A stretch of DNA of 64,000 nt from Shewanella sp. CG12_big_fil_rev_8_21_14_0_65_47_15 (GCF_002783505.1 NZ_PFGL01000044.1:137305-201304), one strand, 5' to 3'. Positions 19,994 through 30,341 are shown, counted from the first letter of the stretch. A program made the numbers and translations. The notes: generated by a model from the sequence alone, not told the origin.

Positions 19994-20926
19994 TTAAACC
20001 TCATAGACATTGACAATATCGATACGCTTAACCGCATCTAAATCAATATGACCACTGTTGGCAATATCGAGAAAATCGAAGGCAGGTAACTCGGCCTCGG
20101 CTACATCCCCTTTCATCGGGGCATTGGGGTCGCGTTTGAGCGAGATAAAATCAAATTGCTCACGGTCAACACCTTGGGAAGGTGCCGTATTCTGCATGGC
20201 GGTAAAAATGGTTTCGATACGGCCTGGATATTGTTTATCCCATTGGTTAAGCATGTCTTTAACGGCTTGGCGTTTTAAGTTTTCCTGTGAGCCACATAGG
20301 TTACAGGGAATAATGGGGAACTGCTTTAGCTCGGCATATTCCTCTAAATCTTTTTCGCGGCAGTAGGCCAAAGGACGAATAACCACATTGGCCCCATCAT
20401 CCGACAGCAGTTTAGGTGGCATAGCTTTCATCTTGCCACCGAAGAACATGTTTAAGAACAAGGTCTCAATAATATCGTCCCTGTGGTGGCCTAGGGCGAT
20501 TTTAGTGGCGCCGATACGTTGGGCAAAACCATAAAGCGTACCGCGGCGCAGGCGAGAGCATAGGGAGCAGGTGGTTTTACCCTCAGGGATCTTGTCCTTC
20601 ACTATCGAGTAAGTGTCTTTCTCGAGGATGTGATAGGGGATGTTTAACTTATCCAGATAAGCGGGCAGCACATCTTCGGGAAAACCGGGCTGCTTCTGAT
20701 CTAAATTCACCGCAATAATTTCAAACTGAACGGGCGCGCGTTGCTGCAGATTCATTAGAATATCAAGCATGGCATAGCTGTCTTTACCGCCACTAAGGCA
20801 GCACATGACACGGTCACCTTCTTCGATCATATTGTAATCGGCGATGGCGCTACCCACTTCACGACGCAGACGCTTTTGCAATTTATTCAGACGGGTAGTG
20901 TGTTTTTTTGATAATTCTTCAGACAT
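19994..20926 (-). CDS. ttcA: tRNA 2-thiocytidine(32) synthetase TtcA
   Basis: The product has 310 residues from [13 protein letters not shown]; in-frame starts at 20950 and 20962 would extend it slightly. The PP-loop [11 protein letters not shown] lies near residue 49. Two CxxC pairs, [11 protein letters not shown] near residue 125 and IPCNLCGSQ near residue 212, ligate the [4Fe-4S] cluster. TtcA thiolates cytidine 32 of several tRNAs using ATP and an IscS-derived sulfur. Position next to uspE and fnr is conserved in related genomes. Confidence 0.93.
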   Translation of the reverse strand: MSEELSKKHTTRLNKLQKRLRREVGSAIADYNMIEEGDRVMCCLSGGKDSYAMLDILMNLQQRAPVQFEIIAVNLDQKQPGFPEDVLPAYLDKLNIPYHILEKDTYSIVKDKIPEGKTTCSLCSRLRRGTLYGFAQRIGATKIALGHHRDDIIETLFLNMFFGGKMKAMPPKLLSDDGANVVIRPLAYCREKDLEEYAELKQFPIIPCNLCGSQENLKRQAVKDMLNQWDKQYPGRIETIFTAMQNTAPSQGVDREQFDFISLKRDPNAPMKGDVAEAELPAFDFLDIANSGHIDLDAVKRIDIVNVYEV

Positions 20927-21039
20927 TTGACTCGCCATAACTTCAGACATAGCTTCCAACATAAAAAAAGCGCCCAGTAACACAGTTTCAGGGCGCGTAT
21001 TATTCCAGCTATCTTAGGCGGGGTAAAGAGCGGAGTGCT

Positions 21040-21972
21040 TTAAGCCTCTTCTAAGGGGGATTTATAGCCATCAGGTTTAATGGCTAATAAATCGCAGTTA
21101 ATGCTATCAATCACATGCTCGGCAGTATTGCCAATTAATGCGGCGGAGAACCCAGTGCGGCCAACGGTCCCTAGGATCACAAGCTCTGCATCTAATTGCT
21201 CGGCAAGTTCAGGGATAACATCCTCTGGTAAACCCTCTTTGACATGGCAACGATTTACATCGATACCATAGGCATTCGCAAGATAATTGACACGTTGTTC
21301 ATGTTGCATGCGAATAGTGTCATTATAGGTTTGCGCATCAAAATCGGGCAACTCAATCGCTAAGTTAATCGGCGTTCCCGGATAACCATTGACTAAATGG
21401 ACTTCGGCTGCAAATTTAAGCGCCAAATCCTTAGCATGCTCGATAATTTTACCGTTAAGCATTTGATGATCGGTGTCTTCCGTTGCCACATTGACGGCAC
21501 AGAGTATTTTGCCTGCATCTGGCCAATCATGGTCCTTGACCATTAATACCGGCACTGGGGCTTTACGCATCAAATGCCAATCGGTTGGAGTGAAGATCAC
21601 CGCCTTAAGTTTGTCATGGGCGTGGGTACCCTTAACAATCAAATCGTATTGACCTGCAATCGCATGGTTAATAATGCTTTCGAAGGGGCGATTATGCCAA
21701 ATGACTTGGGTGTCGATACTGAGTTGTAAATGACTATAAGCTGCGAGCAAGTCTTGGATCCATGCCAATCGTTGATCGATAACCCCTTGACGCATGGCTT
21801 CACGTTCCTGATTAGACAGAATCGAGGTCATTTCATAGGAGAAATCAAAAATAGAAAGAAACACAGTCACATGGGCATTAGATTTACTCGCTAAAGTCAC
21901 GGCGCGAGCGAGGGCAACCTGATTTTCAGTCGTGGGGTCTACTACAACCAGTATTTTTTGATAATCCTTCAT
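21040..21972 (-). CDS. uspE: Universal stress protein UspE
   Basis: The product has 310 residues and two tandem Usp domains (about residues 1-150 and 155-305). The second holds the ATP-binding-like GTVGRTGFSAALIGNTAEHV near residue 270. E. coli uspE also neighbours fnr. It is a cytosolic stress protein linked to motility, aggregation and stringent-response adaptation. A half-conserved EtrA/FNR box lies 59 bp upstream of the start, consistent with anaerobic or fumarate-dependent control. Confidence 0.92.
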   Translation of the reverse strand: MKDYQKILVVVDPTTENQVALARAVTLASKSNAHVTVFLSIFDFSYEMTSILSNQEREAMRQGVIDQRLAWIQDLLAAYSHLQLSIDTQVIWHNRPFESIINHAIAGQYDLIVKGTHAHDKLKAVIFTPTDWHLMRKAPVPVLMVKDHDWPDAGKILCAVNVATEDTDHQMLNGKIIEHAKDLALKFAAEVHLVNGYPGTPINLAIELPDFDAQTYNDTIRMQHEQRVNYLANAYGIDVNRCHVKEGLPEDVIPELAEQLDAELVILGTVGRTGFSAALIGNTAEHVIDSINCDLLAIKPDGYKSPLEEA

Positions 21973-22030
21973 AACATGTTCCTTTAGTCATAGGCTCACC
22001 TTTATCATGGGCCTTTGGCAGTTAGCTGTA

Positions 22031-22044
22031 TTGTTCTAGATCAA
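22031..22044. promoter_or_regulatory. EtrA/FNR-type box upstream of uspE
   Basis: TTGTTCTAGATCAA matches the FNR/EtrA consensus TTGAT-N4-ATCAA at nine of ten positions. It lies between uspE and etrA, 59 bp from the uspE start. Control of uspE is more likely than autoregulation of etrA, which points the same way and starts further upstream. Confidence 0.6.
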
Positions 22045-22150
22045 AAATCATTTAAAAAACAGTCTCTAATGTTAGAGCAGTATAGATATCAACCAATCAG
22101 TATTTTGCCGCAACGTTAACGCCATTAAGGGGGTGATTATCTGCAGTTAG

Positions 22151-22903
22151 CTATCTAGCAATTCTGGCGTTTCCGGCTAATAAGTTTAGCTCTTGGTGAT
22201 CGACTATGGTGATGTATTTGCCTTTCACTTCAATTAGGCCTGACTTTTGGAAACGGCCGAGTAGGCGACTGATGGTTTCAACGGTAAGCCCAAGATAGTT
22301 ACCTATATCACCGCGAGTCATAGTTAAACGGAATTCTTTGGGTGAAAAACCACGGTTGCCAAAACGATTCGCAAGATTGCTAATAAATGCGGCGAGGCGC
22401 TCCTCGGCATTTTTTTTGCTGAGCAAGAGGATCATTTCTTGATCGCTCATAATTTCATTGCTCATTAGGCGCATAATTTGTTGGCGTAACTTAGGCATAG
22501 TGCCCGACAGTTCATCGAGGATATTAAAGGGGATTTCACATACCATGGAGGTCTCGAGGGCTTGGGCAAAACTTTGATGCAACTGCGCGTGGATACCGTC
22601 GAAACCAATGACATCACCCGCCAAATGAAAACCAGTGATCTGCTCATCGCCTTGTTCGGTAATGGTATAACTCTTGATGGTGCCAGAGCGGATCGCAAAC
22701 AGGGATTTTAAGGGATCGCCAGATTTAAAAATCTGCTCACCTTTCTGGATGGGTTTTTTGCGCTCAATAATATCATCGAGTTGATCGAGTTCATTGGCAT
22801 TAAGGGTAAAAGGAATACAAAGGGTACCCATACTGCAGTCGTGACAATGGATTGTGCATCCGCTCGCAGCGGGGCGACGATTTTTATTCTGTTCGATTGT
22901 CAT
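22151..22903 (-). CDS. etrA: EtrA (FNR homologue), oxygen-sensing transcription regulator
   Basis: The product has 250 residues starting at MTIEQNK (ATG complementary to 22901-22903). The N-terminal cluster-binding cysteines are at C20, C23 and C29, as in E. coli FNR, with an extra C16. The fourth ligand is the Cys in ETSMVCEIP (about residue 120). A cyclic-nucleotide-like beta barrel, a dimer helix and a Crp-type helix-turn-helix follow. The recognition helix [15 protein letters not shown] carries E, S and R in FNR register, which predicts TTGAT half-sites, and such sites are seen at 30299, 30342 and 22031. It controls anaerobic respiration and here probably the cbb3 operon. Confidence 0.95.
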   Translation of the reverse strand: MTIEQNKNRRPAASGCTIHCHDCSMGTLCIPFTLNANELDQLDDIIERKKPIQKGEQIFKSGDPLKSLFAIRSGTIKSYTITEQGDEQITGFHLAGDVIGFDGIHAQLHQSFAQALETSMVCEIPFNILDELSGTMPKLRQQIMRLMSNEIMSDQEMILLLSKKNAEERLAAFISNLANRFGNRGFSPKEFRLTMTRGDIGNYLGLTVETISRLLGRFQKSGLIEVKGKYITIVDHQELNLLAGNARIAR

Positions 22904-22958
22904 GTCGGTTCTCAAGTTAAGCCACTATTGCCATGTTAAACCAATTCATTCACTTGGG

Positions 22959-23651
22959 CTAGTTTAGCTGCGCCAGTGCGATATATAAAGTTTGTCCACC
23001 GAAGGCCATTAAAAGTAAGCCACTCAATACTCTAACGGTTTTCTGTTGCACCCAAGCAGCAAGCCGTTTAGCCGCCACGCCAGCACTCAATAGGGCGGGT
23101 AAGGTGCCAAGTCCAAAGGCCAACATAATCAAGGCGCCTTGGCTGGCTGAACCAGATGCTACCGACCAAGTTAAGGTGCTATAGACGAGACCGCAGGGGA
23201 GCCAGCCCCAAATAAAACCGGCCATCACCGCTTGATTCGGACTTTTGATAGGCACAAGACGTTGCGCTATGGGCTTTAAATATTGCCATAACCATTGTCC
23301 GACACGTTCAATCTGCACGATTCCAACCCAAATTTTGGCAATATACAGCCCAGTTGCGATCATCATCAGTCCGGCAATGATACGCAGCACAATCAGATAA
23401 GTATCCAGTTCAAATAAGTGACCTAAACCTGCCGACGATGCGCCCACTAAGCCGCCCGCTAAGGTGTAACTCGAAATACGCCCAAGATTGTAACTCAGTA
23501 GATACTTGAGCTGGTGTGCCAGCAGATTACCTGTTTTAGAATGAGGGATTTGGGCGGAGAAAGCACCTACTAAGCCGCCACACATGCCAAAGCAATGGGC
23601 GGCGCCCATAAGACCAACAAGAAAAGCACCAGTGACATTGTACTCAATCAC
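22959..23651 (-). CDS. TauE/SafE (DsbD_2-like) membrane protein of the cbb3 cluster
   Basis: The 230-residue product is a polytopic membrane protein with about six hydrophobic segments. The first holds GLMGAAHCFGMCGGLVGAF, with a C-x3-C pair inside the membrane. A second motif GFIWGWLPCGLVYSTL is near residue 145. These paired GAAHC..CGG and WLPCGLVYS features are those of the sulfite exporter/DsbD_2-like family that lies beside ccoS in many Proteobacteria. The role is unproven, but copper or redox delivery during cbb3 assembly fits the location. It overlaps the ccoS end by 4 bp, which implies translational coupling. Confidence 0.8.
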   Translation of the reverse strand: MIEYNVTGAFLVGLMGAAHCFGMCGGLVGAFSAQIPHSKTGNLLAHQLKYLLSYNLGRISSYTLAGGLVGASSAGLGHLFELDTYLIVLRIIAGLMMIATGLYIAKIWVGIVQIERVGQWLWQYLKPIAQRLVPIKSPNQAVMAGFIWGWLPCGLVYSTLTWSVASGSASQGALIMLAFGLGTLPALLSAGVAAKRLAAWVQQKTVRVLSGLLLMAFGGQTLYIALAQLN

Positions 23652-23863
23652 AGCGGCATGCCTTTGTCTTGCGCAGCATCTGCTTTCTCTTTTTCAGGCA
23701 AGGGATGGCTGTTTGGCTTAACGGTGTCTTCGTCGAATAATATCGACACACTTTGACGGTCTAAATCGTCAAATTGCTCGGATTTCACCGCCCAAAAAAA
23801 TACCATTACAGCGATGGCGACAAAGATCATGGCAATGGGGATAAGCACATAAATAATTTCCAT
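23648..23863 (-). CDS. ccoS: cbb3 oxidase maturation protein CcoS
   Basis: The product has 71 residues. One N-terminal membrane helix (MEIIYVLIPIAMIFVAIAVMVFFW) is followed by AVKSEQFDDLDRQSVSILFDED, the CcoS signature. CcoS is needed for cofactor insertion into cytochrome cbb3. It overlaps the next gene by ATGA and follows ccoI by 38 bp. Confidence 0.93.
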   Translation of the reverse strand: MEIIYVLIPIAMIFVAIAVMVFFWAVKSEQFDDLDRQSVSILFDEDTVKPNSHPLPEKEKADAAQDKGMPL

Positions 23864-23901
23864 AATGACCTCTTACTCGTTTGGTTTCACATTCATTGTG
23901 A

Positions 23902-26301
23902 TCACACTTTAGCCCGCAATAATCTCAGGCTATTGCCGACCACAATCAAAGAACTCGCCGACATGCCAATGGCGGCGATATAAGGTGCCACATGGCCCGT
24001 GACGGCTAACGGCAAGATCAGGGCGTTGTAACCCAGCGCCCAGACCAAATTTTGTCTGATAATCCGTGTTGTCAGTTTAGCGACCGCGACCGCTTGGGTG
24101 AAGCGAGACAGATGATCCCCAAGCAAAATCAAATCGGCACTGTTTTTCGCGATAGCGCTGCCGCTGCCCATGGCCACCGACAAATCGGCGCCCGCAAGCA
24201 CAGGCGCGTCATTGATCCCATCGCCAAACATGGCAACCCGAGTATGCTGTTGTAATTGTTTCACTAGGGCAAGTTTATCCGCGGGGGTTAAGCCGCTGTG
24301 CACATCGTCAATCCCCAGCTCTTTGGCCAGTTGATGCACATGCCCTGAGCTATCGCCGCTGGCGATACTGACGAGACAACCCTGTTGTTTTAGGGCCTCC
24401 ACTGTCACTTTACTGTCTACACGAATATTGTCTTGAATAATGAAGCTGGCTATCACATCGAGTATTTCACCGTTTAAACGGGCTAGCCAAATTTGCTGTT
24501 GAGTCAGGCTGTTATCTACCTTTGCCCCTGTAAAATGGGCGTTGCCAATTCGATACTCAATACCCTCTATTATGCCTTTGATCCCAAAGCCCACTTCGTG
24601 GTGAACTTGCTCGGCAACAAGACGGCTATCCGCATGAAGAGCGAACGCATTGGCAATGGGATGACGAGAGCCACTTTCAAGTGCCGCGGCGATGGCGAGT
24701 GCTTTATCCTTTGGCATATCACCATAGCACTCTATTCGACCTATGGAGAGGGTACCACAGGTCAGTGTGCCCGTTTTATCAAAGACAACATGCTTGATCA
24801 GCGGCAGTTTTTCAAACACCCCAGCTTTGCGGGTAATGATCCCAAGGCGGGTAAAAATGGCGGTGGCGCAGGTGACTGCCGTTGGGGTTGCTAGCGCTAG
24901 GGCGCAGGGGCAGGTTGCGACTAATACCGACAAGGTGACCCAAAAGGCATCCTCAGGGGAGATCTGCTGCCAAACCAAATACGTAATTGTCGCTATGGTC
25001 AGGATGGAGCCCGAGAAATAACGCGATAATTTATCGGCTAATAGTGCAATCGCAGGTTTTGTATTGGATGCAAGCTCCTGCAGGCGAATAATTTCGGCCA
25101 CCAGTTGATCTTGCCCCAGCGCAGTGACTTTAACTTTAATGGGTTGGTCGACGTTGATGGTGCCAGCGTAAACTTGGCTAGCAACTGGTTTTTCAATCGG
25201 CATTTGCTCGCCGGTGAGCATGGCTTCATTGATGCTAGTGTGGCCTTCAATTACCGCACCATCGGCGGCCACAATTTCCCCGGGTTTGACAAGAATAATG
25301 TCATCGAGGCGTAACTTTTTGGCAGGGATTTCCTCTTGACCATTTTCGGTCACTAGGTGCGCCGTGAGCGGCACTAACTTATGTAAATTACTCGAGCTAA
25401 CAGAGGCCTTTTGTCTAGCCTTTTGCTCGAAGTAGCGCCCGAGTAACAGGAAGAAGGTAAACATGGACACAGATTCAAAATACACTTCGCCAGTGCCGTT
25501 CACTGTAGCAAAACAGCTGGCAACGTAGGCACCGCCAATCGCAATGGAGACGGACACATCCATATTGAGTCTGCCGCTGAGCAGGGTGCGAATAGCGCTA
25601 AAATAGAAGGGCTGCGCCGAATAGAGCACCACAGGTGTGGCAAAAATCATGCTCACCCAGCGGAAATAGTCCCGATATTGCACATCTAAATCGGTAAAGT
25701 AGCCCGTATAGAGGGCGAGGGCGAACATCATCACCTGCATGGTCGCAAAGCCCGCTAAGCCTAAGCGCAGCAAAAATTTGCGACTATTTTGTTTACTGCT
25801 CCGTTCCTGCTCATCCACTTGATAGGGCGCGGCTTGATAGCCAATGCGACCAATTTGCCCGAGAATATCGCTGAGTTTTACCGCGCGTTTATCCCAACTG
25901 ATCATCGCCCTTTGGGTGGTCGAGTTGACGAGCACTTGGCTCACTCCCACAAGCTGTTTCACTTTGTGCTCAATCAACCAAGCACAGGCCGCGCAGGTGA
26001 TGCCATCGATAGAGAGTGACACTGACTCGATATTGTTCTCTGAATGGACAAAGTCTTGCTGCACTTCGGGTAAGTCATAGGCACTAAACTGCGTTAAGGC
26101 TTCGGGGACGAGGGCGTTCTGTTTACTGCCTGGTTCGGTACGGAATTTGTAGTAGCTGAGTAATCCCGCATCCACAATTGCCTGAGAAACCGCCTGACAA
26201 CCAGGGCAACACATCAATTCATCACGATCATTAATGCGAGTTACAAACTGCGCCCCCGTTAGCACAGGCTCATTACAGTGGAAACAACTTGGATGTGTCA
26301 T
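23902..26301 (-). CDS. ccoI: Copper-translocating P1B-type ATPase CcoI (FixI)
   Basis: The 799-residue product has an N-terminal zinc- or copper-binding segment (CFHCNEPV and CCPGCQAV, about residues 7-40). A heavy-metal-associated domain follows with GITCAACAWL near residue 105, then eight membrane helices including the CPC motif (TCPCALALATP near residue 467). The phosphorylation site FDKTGTLTCG is near residue 510 and the GDGINDAPVL hinge near residue 695. CcoI pumps Cu(I) for the CuB site of cbb3 oxidase. It lies between ccoH and ccoS. Confidence 0.94.
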   Translation of the reverse strand: MTHPSCFHCNEPVLTGAQFVTRINDRDELMCCPGCQAVSQAIVDAGLLSYYKFRTEPGSKQNALVPEALTQFSAYDLPEVQQDFVHSENNIESVSLSIDGITCAACAWLIEHKVKQLVGVSQVLVNSTTQRAMISWDKRAVKLSDILGQIGRIGYQAAPYQVDEQERSSKQNSRKFLLRLGLAGFATMQVMMFALALYTGYFTDLDVQYRDYFRWVSMIFATPVVLYSAQPFYFSAIRTLLSGRLNMDVSVSIAIGGAYVASCFATVNGTGEVYFESVSMFTFFLLLGRYFEQKARQKASVSSSNLHKLVPLTAHLVTENGQEEIPAKKLRLDDIILVKPGEIVAADGAVIEGHTSINEAMLTGEQMPIEKPVASQVYAGTINVDQPIKVKVTALGQDQLVAEIIRLQELASNTKPAIALLADKLSRYFSGSILTIATITYLVWQQISPEDAFWVTLSVLVATCPCALALATPTAVTCATAIFTRLGIITRKAGVFEKLPLIKHVVFDKTGTLTCGTLSIGRIECYGDMPKDKALAIAAALESGSRHPIANAFALHADSRLVAEQVHHEVGFGIKGIIEGIEYRIGNAHFTGAKVDNSLTQQQIWLARLNGEILDVIASFIIQDNIRVDSKVTVEALKQQGCLVSIASGDSSGHVHQLAKELGIDDVHSGLTPADKLALVKQLQQHTRVAMFGDGINDAPVLAGADLSVAMGSGSAIAKNSADLILLGDHLSRFTQAVAVAKLTTRIIRQNLVWALGYNALILPLAVTGHVAPYIAAIGMSASSLIVVGNSLRLLRAKV

Positions 26302-26323
26302 AGCCATTCTTATTCAACTACAA

Positions 26324-26803
26324 TCAATTCAACCACAATTGGGCATTATCTTTTAATTCAACACGTTGATGAATGCGCCATTTACCATCAAAACCTTCGA
26401 GGCGCACTTCCCATGGACCAGTGAGTACATCGGGCAGGGTAATTCGGTAGACATGATTGGCATCGGCAGTCACGGTCAGCTTAAGATCTTTCTCTGCCAG
26501 CGTTGGGTGGTAAAATTCAACTTTCAATGCGGCTTGGTAGGCTGGGCCACCGTGTTGAGTCAGCAGTACTTCATGGTGATTCTGCTCGAGTGAAAATTGC
26601 ATGCCTAATTGCTTAGCGTATTGCACTTTACTCAAATCCATATTGATGGCTTTACCTTCTTTATAGTAATCCTCGGCGACTAGGGAGTCTGAGTTTGAGA
26701 GGGCAATTTTTAGTGTGGTAAAACTTGCGACGACGGCACATAAAGGAAGAATAATTAAAAACCAAGGCCAGAACTGCTTATACCAAGCTTGTTGTTCGTT
26801 CAT
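26324..26803 (-). CDS. ccoH: FixH/CcoH family protein
   Basis: The product has 159 residues. An N-terminal membrane anchor (residues about 12-32, WFLIILPLCAVVASFTTLKIA) is followed by a periplasmic beta-rich domain with DYYKEGKAINMDL, typical of FixH. CcoH is required for stable assembly of the cbb3 complex. The gene follows ccoP after about 110 bp and precedes ccoI by 22 bp. The gap before ccoP (26804-26913) contains the hairpin listed separately. Confidence 0.9.
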   Translation of the reverse strand: MNEQQAWYKQFWPWFLIILPLCAVVASFTTLKIALSNSDSLVAEDYYKEGKAINMDLSKVQYAKQLGMQFSLEQNHHEVLLTQHGGPAYQAALKVEFYHPTLAEKDLKLTVTADANHVYRITLPDVLTGPWEVRLEGFDGKWRIHQRVELKDNAQLWLN

Positions 26804-26871
26804 ATCGGATATCCATTAAAAAATTTCGCGCCATTTTACCGTTAAAAGGCGGTTTTAGCACTTTAAAAAAA

Positions 26872-26896
26872 AGGCCTCGAAGTCTTCGAGGCCTTA
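26872..26896 (-). terminator. Hairpin between ccoP and ccoH
   Basis: The stem AAGGCCTCGAAG / CTTCGAGGCCTT is a perfect palindrome 18 bp after the ccoP stop codon. On the minus strand it is followed by a T-run (complement of the A-rich stretch at 26862-26871). It probably attenuates transcription between the structural genes ccoNOQP and the maturation genes. Confidence 0.8.
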
Positions 26897-26913
26897 GGGT
26901 TACTCATATCTAA

Positions 26914-27882
26914 TTACTTGTTTGACAAGCTATAAACATAAGCTGCGATCACGTGAACTTTCTCTTCACCGAGAACGTCTTTCCATGCTGGCATGACGCC
27001 TGCACGGCCGTGTTTGATCGTTTCTTCGATCACGCCGCGGCTACCGCCATATAACCAAACATCGTCAGTTAAATTAGGTGCACCCATGAATTTATTGCCT
27101 TTTGCGTCCATACCGTGACACGCGAAACAACCTTTCATAAATGAGCCTTGACCAAGCGCAGCGAGTTTCTCGTCATGCTCACGACCAGACAATTTAACAA
27201 CGTATTCGGCTAAACCCGCAATTTCGCTATCATCAATTGGCAAACCACCTTTTGGCGGCATCATGCCATGACGACCACCCATGATAGTGGTTTTAATCGT
27301 GGCTAACTCGCCACCATATAACCAGTCACCATCGGTCAAGTTAGGGAAGCCTTTGCTACCACGTGCGTCAGAGCCATGGCACTGCGCGCAGTTTTGTAGG
27401 AACAAACGGCCACCCACTTTCAATGCTTCTTGATTTTTCACTAACTCTTCTAGTGGTGTCGCCAAGTAAGCTGCGAAGATAGGGCCATATTTTTCGTTAG
27501 CGTGTTTTACTTCTTGATCATACTGAACATAACGGCCTTCTTCCGCTGCGAGTGCAATGGCTGCTGCAGAGTCGGCTTTGATACCTTGTTCAGTACCAAT
27601 GCTTTGGTTGGCACTGCTCCAGCCTAATAGGCCTTTGTAGTTACCTAAACCAGGAAATAAGGCTAGATAGATCAAGCCAAACACGATAGTGATATAGAAC
27701 ATATAACTCCACCATTTTGGCAGTGGGTTATTGAGTTCTTCAATACCATCGAAACTGTGTCCCATGGATTCGCCTTCTTTCACATCCGTGGTGTTTTTGG
27801 AACACACACGTAGTAATAGAAAACAACCCGCGATCACAATTAACGAGAGTACGCTAATCCAAATACTCCAGAAGCTACTCAT
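26914..27882 (-). CDS. ccoP: cbb3-type cytochrome c oxidase diheme subunit CcoP
   Basis: The product has 322 residues from the ATG that overlaps the ccoQ stop codon. Two N-terminal membrane segments (about residues 5-25 and 55-78) precede two cytochrome c domains with CAQCHG near residue 166 and CFACHG near residue 253. Distal methionine candidates are in MMPPKGG and GVMPAWKD. CcoP passes electrons from soluble cytochromes to CcoO. The extra N-terminal helix is typical of the long CcoP type. Confidence 0.95.
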   Translation of the reverse strand: MSSFWSIWISVLSLIVIAGCFLLLRVCSKNTTDVKEGESMGHSFDGIEELNNPLPKWWSYMFYITIVFGLIYLALFPGLGNYKGLLGWSSANQSIGTEQGIKADSAAAIALAAEEGRYVQYDQEVKHANEKYGPIFAAYLATPLEELVKNQEALKVGGRLFLQNCAQCHGSDARGSKGFPNLTDGDWLYGGELATIKTTIMGGRHGMMPPKGGLPIDDSEIAGLAEYVVKLSGREHDEKLAALGQGSFMKGCFACHGMDAKGNKFMGAPNLTDDVWLYGGSRGVIEETIKHGRAGVMPAWKDVLGEEKVHVIAAYVYSLSNK

Positions 27883-28058
27883 CACTTATTCTCTCCTGAG
27901 TCCTTCGATTTCTTGCCGATTTCCTCATCGGAAAACACAAGATTAGCTGCTTCATCAAAGGATTTTTGACGACGCGAGCTATATGCCCAAGCAAATATAC
28001 CGACGAAGGTCAGCATCACAATGATGGTCAAAATGCCTTGTAATGTGCCGTAATCCAT
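27882..28058 (-). CDS. ccoQ: cbb3 oxidase small subunit CcoQ
   Basis: The product has 58 residues and starts at MDYGTLQGILTI (ATG complementary to 28056-28058). One membrane helix (residues about 8-27) is followed by a charged tail with RRQKSFDEAANLVFSDEE, the CcoQ/FixQ pattern. The stop codon TGA overlaps the ATG of ccoP. It stabilises the cbb3 complex. Confidence 0.93.
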   Translation of the reverse strand: MDYGTLQGILTIIVMLTFVGIFAWAYSSRRQKSFDEAANLVFSDEEIGKKSKDSGENK

Positions 28059-28069
28059 ATATTGCCTCC

Positions 28070-28696
28070 TTATTTGAGTGCGTGACCCAAAGACTGAAGA
28101 TATGCGATCAAGGCTTCCAGCTCTGTTTTGCCTTCAACAGCTTTCTGAGCACCTGCGATTTCTTCATCGGTATAAAGATCATTACCTTTGTAACCGCCTT
28201 TATGCAGGTTACGCAGAATAGTCATCTTATCGCCAGTCAGTTTGCCGTCTAACGTATTTTCGGCAAGCCATGGGAAGGCGGGCATATTCGATTGAGGTAC
28301 AACCGCACGGGGATCGATTAAGTGAACTTCATGCCACTTATCGCTGTAGCGACCGCCAACACGGGCAAGATCTGGACCAGTACGCTTAGAACCCCATTGG
28401 AATGGGTGATCCCAAACGGATTCACCGGCAACAGAATAGTGACCATAACGCTCAGTTTCAGCACGCAGAGGACGGATCATCTGGCTGTGACAGTTGTAAC
28501 AACCTTCACGCACATAGATATCACGGCCTTCAATCTGTAGGGCTGAGTAGGGCTTTAAACCTTCTACAGGTTCAGTCGTATCCTTTTGGAAAATCAATGG
28601 AGTGATTTCTACAAGGCTACCGAAACTGATAGCGATAACGGTGAAGATCGCTAACAAACCGATGTTTTTTTCAACTATCTCATGATTAAATTTCAT
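28070..28696 (-). CDS. ccoO: cbb3-type cytochrome c oxidase monoheme subunit CcoO
   Basis: The product has 208 residues. It has an N-terminal anchor ([21 protein letters not shown]) and a single heme c site in [15 protein letters not shown] near residue 70. The [32 protein letters not shown] region is highly conserved in CcoO. It shuttles electrons from CcoP to CcoN. It lies 12 bp downstream of ccoN. Confidence 0.95.
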   Translation of the reverse strand: MKFNHEIVEKNIGLLAIFTVIAISFGSLVEITPLIFQKDTTEPVEGLKPYSALQIEGRDIYVREGCYNCHSQMIRPLRAETERYGHYSVAGESVWDHPFQWGSKRTGPDLARVGGRYSDKWHEVHLIDPRAVVPQSNMPAFPWLAENTLDGKLTGDKMTILRNLHKGGYKGNDLYTDEEIAGAQKAVEGKTELEALIAYLQSLGHALK

Positions 28697-28708
28697 CGAG
28701 TTTGCTCC

Positions 28709-30145
28709 TTAAGCCGCTGTTGGTTCAGCCAATGCTGGCAATGAATCTTTAGAGGCTTTCACAGTACGAACAACGTTGTATGCCATTAACAACATACCGG
28801 TTAAGAAGAAACAACCGCCGAGGAAACGTACGAAGTAGAAAGGATAAGAAGCTTCCAGACTTTCAACAAAGCTATAAGTCAAAGTACCGTCAGCATTCAC
28901 TGCGCGCCACATTAGACCTTGCATAACACCCGAAATCCACATAGATACGATGTAAAGCACAGTACCAATAGTCGCTAACCAGAAATGGACGTTGACTAAC
29001 TTGATGCTGTACATACGGCCGTGGCCGAAGAGTACTGGGATCAAGTGATACAGAGAACCGATAGACACCATTGCAACCCAGCCTAGCGCGCCGGAGTGAA
29101 CGTGACCTACAGTCCAATCTGTATAATGAGATAAAGCGTTAACGGTCTTGATTGCCATCATAGGCCCTTCGAAGGTAGACATACCGTAGAAAGACAGAGA
29201 AACAACCAAGAAACGCAGTACGGGGTCAGTACGCAGCTTATGCCAAGCACCGGACAAGGTCATGATACCGTTGATCATACCGCCCCAAGATGGTGCGAAT
29301 AGGATCAGTGACATTACCATGCCTAAAGACTGAGTCCAGTCAGGTAAAGCTGTGTAATGTAAGTGGTGTGGACCTGCCCAAATGTACAGTGCAATCAATG
29401 CCCAGAAGTGCACGATTGACAGACGGTATGAGTAAACAGGACGACCCGCTTGCTTTGGTACGAAGTAGTACATCATCCCCAAGAAGCCAGCGGTTAACAA
29501 GAAGCCTACCGCGTTATGGCCATACCACCACTGCACCATGGCATCGACGGCACCACTATACAGAGAATATGACTTGAACAGGCTAACGGGTACTGCCATA
29601 GAGTTAACTATGTGAAGTACGGCAACTGTGATAATAAATGCACCAAAGAACCAGTTCGCTACGTAAATATGCGAGGTAGTTCGTTTGATAATAGTGCCGA
29701 AGAATACTATTGCATAGGATACCCACACGATAGTGATGGCAATATCGATAGGCCATTCTAACTCAGCATACTCTTTACCTTGGGTGAAACCCATTGGCAG
29801 AGAGATGGCTGCTGACAGAATGATGGCTTGCCATCCCCAGAACGTAAATGCGGCTAACTTAGGTGCAAATAGTCGGGTTTGACAGGTGCGTTGTACGACA
29901 TAATAGGATGTTGCAAAGAGGGCTGATGTTCCGAACGCGAAGATCACCGCATTGGTGTGTAATGGTCGCAAGCGACTATACGTTAACCAAGGTGTTTCAA
30001 AGTTCAGTTGAGGCCAGATTAACTGAGCCGCAATTAATACACCGACTGACATACCAACAATACCCCATAAAACTGTAGTTAAGGCAAATTGGCGGACAAT
30101 GGTGTAATTGTAATCAGCGCCTGTTGGCTGGGAATGGTTCATCAT
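28709..30145 (-). CDS. ccoN: cbb3-type cytochrome c oxidase catalytic subunit CcoN
   Basis: The product has 478 residues from MMNHSQPTG; either of the two adjacent ATGs is possible. About twelve membrane helices are visible. Heme and CuB ligands are in [13 protein letters not shown] (low-spin heme His), [12 protein letters not shown] (CuB/cross-linked Tyr region), [15 protein letters not shown] (CuB His pair) and [11 protein letters not shown] (heme His residues). It reduces O2 to water with high affinity and pumps protons. Two EtrA boxes lie in the 220-bp region upstream, so induction under low oxygen is likely. Confidence 0.96.
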   Translation of the reverse strand: MMNHSQPTGADYNYTIVRQFALTTVLWGIVGMSVGVLIAAQLIWPQLNFETPWLTYSRLRPLHTNAVIFAFGTSALFATSYYVVQRTCQTRLFAPKLAAFTFWGWQAIILSAAISLPMGFTQGKEYAELEWPIDIAITIVWVSYAIVFFGTIIKRTTSHIYVANWFFGAFIITVAVLHIVNSMAVPVSLFKSYSLYSGAVDAMVQWWYGHNAVGFLLTAGFLGMMYYFVPKQAGRPVYSYRLSIVHFWALIALYIWAGPHHLHYTALPDWTQSLGMVMSLILFAPSWGGMINGIMTLSGAWHKLRTDPVLRFLVVSLSFYGMSTFEGPMMAIKTVNALSHYTDWTVGHVHSGALGWVAMVSIGSLYHLIPVLFGHGRMYSIKLVNVHFWLATIGTVLYIVSMWISGVMQGLMWRAVNADGTLTYSFVESLEASYPFYFVRFLGGCFFLTGMLLMAYNVVRTVKASKDSLPALAEPTAA

Positions 30146-30298
30146 AATGCTTCCACTGCTTATTACTTTTACTTTTAGTAAAGACAAGCTTTACCTGTTA
30201 TAAATGACACAAAACTCGCTTTCCTATTAGGGTTGTCGAGTCATGTCAATGCGTTACCCTGCACATTTGTGCTCAAATATGAGGTTTCGCAATGATAC

Positions 30299-30312
30299 TT
30301 GAGCTATATCAA
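30299..30312. promoter_or_regulatory. Second EtrA/FNR-like box in the ccoN upstream region
   Basis: TTGAGCTATATCAA matches TTGAT-N4-ATCAA at nine of ten positions. It lies 154 bp from the ccoN start and 43 bp (box start to box start) from the stronger box, that is about four helical turns. Confidence 0.6.
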
Positions 30313-30341
30313 AAAAGATACCAAAGAAGGGGGGTGGAAAG

